DNA of 64,000 nt from Plutella xylostella (taxonomy: Eukaryota; Arthropoda; Insecta; Lepidoptera; Plutellidae): positions 6,758,001 to 6,822,000 of the forward strand of contig NC_064009.1 in the NCBI RefSeq assembly GCF_932276165.1, read 5' to 3'. Numbering within the stretch: position 1 is the first letter of the stretch; each line of letters starts with the position of its first letter. This document shows positions 58,251 to 64,000 of this stretch, piece after piece. The notes under the pieces were generated by a model, which saw only the letters and a list, made by a program, of their open reading frames with translations, ran no database searches and was not told the DNA's origin. The position numbers were made by a program, and so were the translations under genes.

Positions 58251-60430
58251 TAAGTAGGTACTATAAACCGAAGTAAATAATAAAATATTTAGGGAAAATT
58301 CTCTTGATAAATTAATTCTGCTTACGTTAGCACAGTCGAATAATTCATCGCCCTCTTAGTTAAATTTTAATAACCGTAACGGTAAATACTCCTGAAAAAC
58401 TTTTCCTATCTGTAACAAACAATGTTTACGTAATCAATTTGTTATTTATCGATAAATTCAATTAAACCGTGAAAGGAATCCACGTTTAAGATACAAAAAT
58501 TTGGTCGGTAGTAGGTATAGATATCTAAAACATCATATAATCCTTTTCAAAATCCAAAACGTTTGAACTCAATGTAGAAATAACTTATGAATCTTATGAT
58601 TGAGGAAAAATACAGCTAACATTCGCAGATATAATCTCCATACAGTATGTTAACACTTACATACTATTAGACAATAAATGCCTAACAATAGAAAATTTAG
58701 TAACTTACATACATAAAGATTTATAAATCTGTTTTCTATGATGAGAAACCTTCGTATTTGCATCACACCATAGTGGAATAAATGAATCTGTTACTGTATC
58801 ATTGTAATTCAGTCGCCCGATAGTCACGTTTCGAATATTTTTTATCGTCTTTTTTCACCAGAAACGTCCGTTCATTTACTCGCCGTTGTACTATCAAGTG
58901 TTCGTGGAAAATAACCTAGATATGGCTTCCTATCCATAATATCACGTTGATTTGTATTATTTCGAGGCTTCCGCTTTTATAATAGCTGAATAAGAAATTG
59001 TTTTCGTTCTACTACACCTACTTGGCTAAATTTTATACAATACTAGCATTACTGTACCTATTACTGAAACAACATATTAATTCTTAAGATGAGATAGCTA
59101 CAGAATTACAGATAGATTGTGTTTAGTATTGTTATTGATGCAACTGGAAAAATGCAAAATGGGTCCGTACGACAAATGCACGGTATATCATCAATGAGTT
59201 AGTGCGATGCAGAATTTTCCACGATTGGTATTCCGTCTGGAGGATTCGCCCGACTTGTAGTTCCGATGCAGGTCATTTTAAATGTAAAACTGTCGCGTTG
59301 CATAATCACAACGTGATTCGCTATCAGTATTCGGCACTAAATATTTATTTCTCCAGCTTTTTACTGAGCCCCTTTTGTCTTAATGTATTCGCTTTCAAAA
59401 CGTTCTAGAGCAGAGTTTTGGTTCTCCGCTATAAAAAGCGGTGTCAAAAACTCATGACAGCTGAAGGATTTAAGTTGGCCGTTATCTCCTGACGTGCTTT
59501 TTGTTATGTTTACTTCAGGGTGATTTTCTTGCATCTTAACGTTGCTTTTATAAATGTTGTGTGTGTTTCCTACAGAACATAATATTGTAATTTTCAAAGT
59601 TATCTTCCAATAAATTGTTATAAAATTTCCCTATATGTTTGTCTACCACAAATTACTGAAATTACCGTGTTCATCATGCTGATAAAAAACCTAGCCTTAC
59701 TAAAAGTTTAGAGCTAGTTAGTCTGGCTACAAAAATATATCCTCGTCCTAGTAGTCCTAGTAGGTAGTTAGTAAGGTACATAATGTAAAGCGTGTTTATG
59801 CCACACGTGCACGGCGAGCCGGCAGTATAATCCGAGGCGCGCTCACATCTCATAAAACTTTAATACTCGCACCCGAGCTTCGATCCGGCGTGACGATTGT
59901 TTCGACTACCGGTTTTAGATAATTATCTTTTTTATCATCCACCCGTCTTGCTTCGATTTTAAATATAAAGACAGATCGGGCATTAATTAAGTCGGACTGA
60001 TGAGTTCGCGGCGACGGCGACCGCGCCGCGTCATTACGGCTACATGTAGAGGCGAGAAGTTTTTTTAATTCGTCATTATTCTGAGGCGTAAAGAAATGTT
60101 AATTCGAGGCAGCGTGAAATTAACAGCGGCCGCGTCGCCCTTTGTAGCGCCGCGCCGGCGAGCTAAACACACAACGCGACGCTCGCCTCCGCTCCCTCTT
60201 ATTGGCACTCCAATAACTCTTTTTATAAAGTTTTCATTAAGAACGGGAGCCGAGAGTCGTTAAACAACAATTTGTAGTTCACAATTACACTCGAGAAGCA
60301 GATCCGATGGCACCACAATGGACGTGGATTGCTTGCTTACATTGCTCAATCAACTGCGAACTGTAATTAGTTAATTCGTTTCGTTGACTTTTTCTGCCCA
60401 TTGGTCAGATCTATCTCTGTATTGTTGCAG
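58251..60430. other. intron sequence
   Basis: AT-rich, with GC-richer blocks at 59.8-60.2 kb; no exon or element recognised before the acceptor at 60430. Confidence 0.5.
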
Positions 60431-60621
60431 TGGTACCAGGTGAACAGCAGTTTGTTGACAGTCGAGCTGAAGGAGAAGTTCGTTCAGCTCGGGCCTGATG
60501 AGGAGACGAAGGAGTTCCTGTCGGCCTCCATCGACAAGTCGTCGTGGGTGTGGACGCAGATCTGGTACCTCCTCGCCAAGGCAGTGCTGCGCCGGTTCTG
60601 GTCCGTCACTGATATTAATGG
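60431..60621 (+). CDS. unrecognised gene, second coding exon
   Basis: Acceptor TATTGTTGCAG ends at 60430 and the donor is G|GTGAGT (60621/60622). The only open phase starts at phase 0, matching the exit of 46293-46403: WYQVNSSLLTVELKEKFVQL, GPDEETKEFLSASIDKSSWV, then WTQIWYLLAKAVLRRFWSVT and DIN. The exon is GC-rich in its third positions against AT-rich flanks, a good coding sign. WVWTQIWYLLAKAVLRRFW is an aromatic hydrophobic stretch, too basic at its end for a confident membrane segment. It leaves with two bases of a codon; the next exon is beyond 64 kb or unseen. Family unknown to me. Confidence 0.7.
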
Positions 60622-60660
60622 GTGAGTACTGAGTCCTTGTTTTCCCAATTTCCAATCACT

Positions 60661-60759
60661 TTATGGAACGATCTCCCAGTTAATATTCGGAAAGCATCAT
60701 CATTGGCCATATTTGGAAGGATGTTAAAAGATCACTTCATCGGCCTTCCTCGGTTTTAA
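60661..60759 (+). mobile_element. LINE C-terminal scrap (CR1/Jockey-like)
   Basis: Reads LWNDLPVNIRKASSLAIFGR, then MLKDHFIGLPRF and TAA (60757-60759). 'LWN.LP..IR.......F...LK..' is the usual last segment of CR1/Jockey-type RT proteins. About 33 codons remain, 40 bp after the exon donor. Confidence 0.6.
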
Positions 60760-60762
60760 AGC

Positions 60763-61949
60763 TTGTCATATATTTAAGGGAAAGGGTAGACTACCAACTA
60801 GAAAAAGAGTCAAAAGGGCAACAAAAGTAAACATTTTATTTTTCAAAATTGGAGACATAATTCCGACTTCAAAGTTCGTTTTAAAATGGACAATGACATT
60901 CAGAATTTGGGCAATCTGAAGTCACCTAAAATCGGACCACTTATAGAAATAACTCCACATGCCTTCGTATATTATCGTCAAATTGTGAGTCACGATACTT
61001 TTCCTCATATACTCGGCCACTTTGGGTAATCAGCGCGTGCCTAGTTATTTTAATGTAGCATCAAACCTTTTTTTAATTTAAAAGTAATGAATCAAATCTA
61101 TGAAAAGCACATGAATTGCCATTTGAATCTGGACAATTGAGCGTTATTAAGCGAGAGTGCCCAGATTTGACCAATTAGGCCAATTACAAGCTCCCGTCCG
61201 CTCTGTAAGTATGTATGAGTGTATTATTTCCCGGTATATTGTGTCGTGTATCTGAACAAATTAACTAATTGAGATTTGGGGCAGGGATTGTGTGCGTCGA
61301 TGAAAAGTTGTCGATAAAGTTCTCGAGTCTTCATTTTTATTCCGAGACGAGCATTGGTATAGTCGGCAAGTATAACCATAAAGGTTGCACAATTAACATG
61401 TCAAATGTATAAAAACATAAAATTGCTAAGTCGTTTATAATGGTGGTCTCTTGGTGCGGTCGTAGCCCCGGCCGAGCTCAATCGTAAAGTGGGTAATCTG
61501 ATCAGTGATCCCGCCAGCGCGCATGCGCAGCGCACCTGTACTGTAATGCAAGACTGAAATATGACTGACATAAACCGTTGACATTGAGATTCGCATAAAT
61601 CTATTACTAAAGTAGCCGTTTTATTACAATACCCAGTAGCTAATGGCTGGTCCGAGATCCTGCCAGAGACCATATAGGTAATTGCTATCTGGCCTCTAAT
61701 AATGCGTCCTATAAAACTTTACCAATGCTGATATATGGCACGTCAGATTATGGTACATATGGACGTAGTTACGCAGAAAGGCCTCAATCCACAACTTTGT
61801 CAAAAATGAGTTATATACTAGAACATGCTATTTAATGTAGGGTCTACCTGTCAAGAAAACAAACACAGTAAAAAACCAACTACAACATACTTTTTTGATG
61901 TGGGGGACCAACCCACATTGTATGAAACACACATTTTTTAGTTTCACAT
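60763..61949. other. gene-free stretch
   Basis: No exon or element recognised. Confidence 0.5.
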
Positions 61950-62340
61950 AAAGGACTCAAACTGTTTGAGTCCTTTTACAGAAACGCATTTCCTATGAAA
62001 CCATGAAAAATTTAGTTTTTCATAAAAGACTCAAGCGCTCTGAGTCGTTTTAGAGAAATACGTTTTCATTAAAAAAAGACAATTTGTATTTAGCAGAAAG
62101 GACTCAACCCGTCTGAGTCGTTTTAGAGAAATACTTATTCATTGAAAAAAGACAATTTATATTTAGCAGAAAGGACTCAAACCGTCTTGAGTCGTTTTAG
62201 CAAAATACTTATTAATTGAAAGAAGTCAATTTGTATTTAGCAGAAAGGACTCAAACTGTCTGAGTTGTTTCATAGAATATAAGTTTTTAATAAAACAGTT
62301 CAAATTCTATTTGGCAGAAAGGATTCAAACTGTTTTTGTT
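61950..62340. repeat. 73-74 bp tandem repeat with a hairpin in each unit
   Basis: AAAGGACTCAA starts recur at 61950, 62024, 62097, 62170, 62244 and 62318 (spacing 74, 73, 73, 74, 74). Each unit carries a short inverted repeat of the form GACTCAAAC.GT.TGAGTC and a shared TTTGTATTTAGCAGAAAGG segment. Units diverge towards both ends. Confidence 0.85.
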
Positions 62341-62604
62341 CCGTCTCTTGGCCACTATTCTGTCACCGCATTTTTCCACCTTCCGTCCCCCCACGTGCCA
62401 AGTATCCTGCCACTCCCATTTCAGTTCGGCGACCCGCATACCGACGTTGAACACTTTCCTCTTTTGACGGATCACCACGTTAGGAATACGTCTAAGCGAA
62501 ATACTTAACATGGCTCGCTCTATAGGTCTTTGTGGAACTCTGATTCGGTGCACAGTTTCGTTGGTCATCGTCCATGTATCGGCACCGTATGTTAGTGTGG
62601 GCAA
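62338..62604 (-). mobile_element. RTE-clade RT remnant, minus strand
   Basis: The minus frame reads LPTLTYGADTWTMTNETVHR, IRVPQRPIERAMLSISLR, then a decayed VIRQKRKVFNVGMRVAELKW and EWQDTWHVGGRK. 'LTYGA.TWT', 'QR..ERAML.ISLRD', 'VAELKW.W..H' are hallmark C-terminal RT blocks of RTE elements. It abuts the tandem array and lies opposite in orientation to the next remnant. Confidence 0.8.
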
Positions 62605-62689
62605 GTCACATTAGCAATAAACAATCCATAAGCAGCGTCGCTCGACTCTCAAACATCTATCAGATTCATACAAGTTACGCCTGATTTGA

Positions 62690-63572
62690 TAAGCGAGCGA
62701 CGATGCCTAAGGATTGTTAATGGCAAATTTTCGGTGGTGGTAACTCCAAAGGAATGTCACAAGGTGACTTGGTTCTCACACGACTGTCAGACCGGGGACC
62801 AAATTGACCACATTTTGATATTCGAAAATGAAGACATTCACTTCTAGATGTTAGAAATACTTAAGAAGGGTTGCTAAAGTCAAGAGTGATCACCACTTAG
62901 TCGTTGGAAAAATCTGATTGACGATAGCGGGAGCTCAGAAGCAGGCCACAAGATCTGCCAAAGATGTCGCTGTAAATAAGCTGCAGGACCCAGAAGTCAG
63001 AAGATAACTTAGTATCCAGATCCACAACAAATACCATCAACCTACTAAGTGTGGGCGACGTGCCTCAATCAAAGATAACTGCACTGGCATTAAAGACATG
63101 TTTTAAAAAAGTTGCGAAGAAATAATAAGGCACAAGGAACACTTAAAGAAAGAATGGATGTCTAAAGGAACATGGCATATGATCAACTCTCCAAGGAAGA
63201 CTTAACATCGAACTAGACTACCATTCTAAAGAAGCACGAGTTGCGTACAAGTATTTTCTTTGTGAACAAAATATCAAACGTAATTTAAAAAAGGACCAAC
63301 GCTGTTAGTCTGATTCTATATCCTGGAGAAAACAAACAGCGGCTGCCATGAAGGATCTATATATAGAAAGAATCAAATAAACTTTGCAACAAACCCCAGC
63401 ATATCTCCTTGTTACTATGGAAGACCGACTTGTAAGATGGTATGACCACATTGGCGAAGTTTTTAAAGATCTAAACCAGTCTGCATCTGAGGAGTTGGAT
63501 GCAGATTCAATAAACCAGGAGCATCTTGTATATCCAGATGTTGATGTATGTCAAGAAGGGTACACTACATAA
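62690..63572 (+). mobile_element. decayed RTE-clade LINE, endonuclease end and RT linker
   Basis: The plus-strand fragment reads ECHKVTWFSHDCQTGDQIDH then ILI at 62752-62820, the C-terminal endonuclease signature (TW.S.D..T.NQIDHI). After several stops and shifts it includes SDHHLVV-like remains (~62895-62915) and, near 63345-63480, AAMKDLYIERIK and MEDRLVRWYDHIGEVF (the RW..HF..L block before the RT). It is many-times interrupted. Confidence 0.65.
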
Positions 63573-63870
63573 TTCCGAATTACTTTTTTACGAATATGAA
63601 AATAACGATTTTTAAAATTTCGAATTTCATAGTTCCGAATAATTCACAATCCCGAATTTTAAGTTTCCGAATATCGAAAATCACGAATAGTTTATAAACG
63701 AAATTTCAAACAACACCTTTATTAAAATGACGAAAGTCAATTTTCCGAATATTATTATTTCGATGTTTCAAAAGTACGATTTTTTATTATATCGAATTGT
63801 TAAAATTACGAATCCCGAAGTTTTAATATTCCGAAAATACGAATTCCCGAATGTTTCTTAGATAACAAAA
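63565..63870. repeat. CGAA-punctuated simple array
   Basis: CGAA (mostly CCGAAT, ACGAAT, TCGAAT) recurs about every 11-14 bp for ~300 bp in otherwise AT-rich DNA, with phrases such as TTCCGAATAT and AAATTACGAATCCCGAA. Spacing is roughly, not strictly, periodic. Confidence 0.65.
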
Positions 63871-63938
63871 AATGGTTATATGAATAATGCAGCATAATGC
63901 GTATAAAAACAATATTTTTTAAGCTATATTATGTGAAA

Positions 63939-63967
63939 CGCTCCGCTCCGCTTCGCTGCGCTCCGCT
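63939..63967. repeat. CGCTCCGCT-type short tandem repeat
   Basis: Consecutive CTCCG/CTTCG/CTGCG pentamers (CGCTCCGCTCCGCTTCGCTG, then CGCTCCGCT). This follows the CGAA array; the pairing of both is familiar from other lepidopteran repeats. Confidence 0.6.
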
Positions 63968-64000
63968 TTGTTTTTCGATATCTATGTGCACCTAACACGC

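Overview
The window is eukaryotic nuclear DNA and almost certainly lepidopteran (moth or butterfly). It is AT-rich, with long non-coding stretches, short exons with GT/AG borders, and mobile elements typical of Lepidoptera: a Helitron of the Lep1 type, tRNA-headed SINEs, Tc1/mariner-type and hAT-type MITEs, RTE-clade LINE remnants and one R1/Jockey-like LINE. There are no bacterial operons, rRNA genes or CRISPR arrays.

Left part (1-20 kb): about 16 kb without a recognisable exon, then the last coding exon of a zfh2/ZFHX3-4-type zinc-finger homeobox gene (16278-16822, + strand), followed by a long 3'UTR-like region with several AATAAA signals. The upstream desert is best read as its last intron and regulatory DNA. 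Middle (20-36 kb): non-coding DNA with MITEs, one copy of a ~560 bp repeat, a Helitron, SINEs and a few weak orphan exon candidates.

The outstanding feature is at 35766-39788 on the minus strand. It is a 5'-truncated non-LTR retrotransposon insertion with a 13-bp target-site duplication and a poly(A) tail. Its single uninterrupted reading frame of about 1,120 codons joins the end of an R1/Jockey-like reverse-transcriptase polyprotein (RT tail, RNase H, CxC..H..C knuckle) to a ~440-residue unassigned linker and then to a complete superfamily-1 helicase of the positive-strand RNA virus type. All the helicase motifs I can score are present. Its 3'UTR holds a compact three-stem fold between A-rich tracts. 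I think this is the unusual biological system of the window.

Right part (40-64 kb): a putative small two-exon gene (44418-45049), then the 5' end of an unrecognised gene. Its first coding exon (46293-46403) joins in phase to an exon at 60431-60621 across a ~14 kb intron; the rest lies beyond the window. The intron holds a second, nearly identical copy of the ~560 bp repeat and a hAT MITE with an exact 8-bp target duplication. The last 3 kb is repeat debris: a LINE C-terminal scrap, a 73-74 bp hairpin-bearing tandem array, two RTE remnants in opposite orientation and a CGAA-punctuated simple array.

Splice calls are by eye. Family names rest on recognised motifs, not on database searches.
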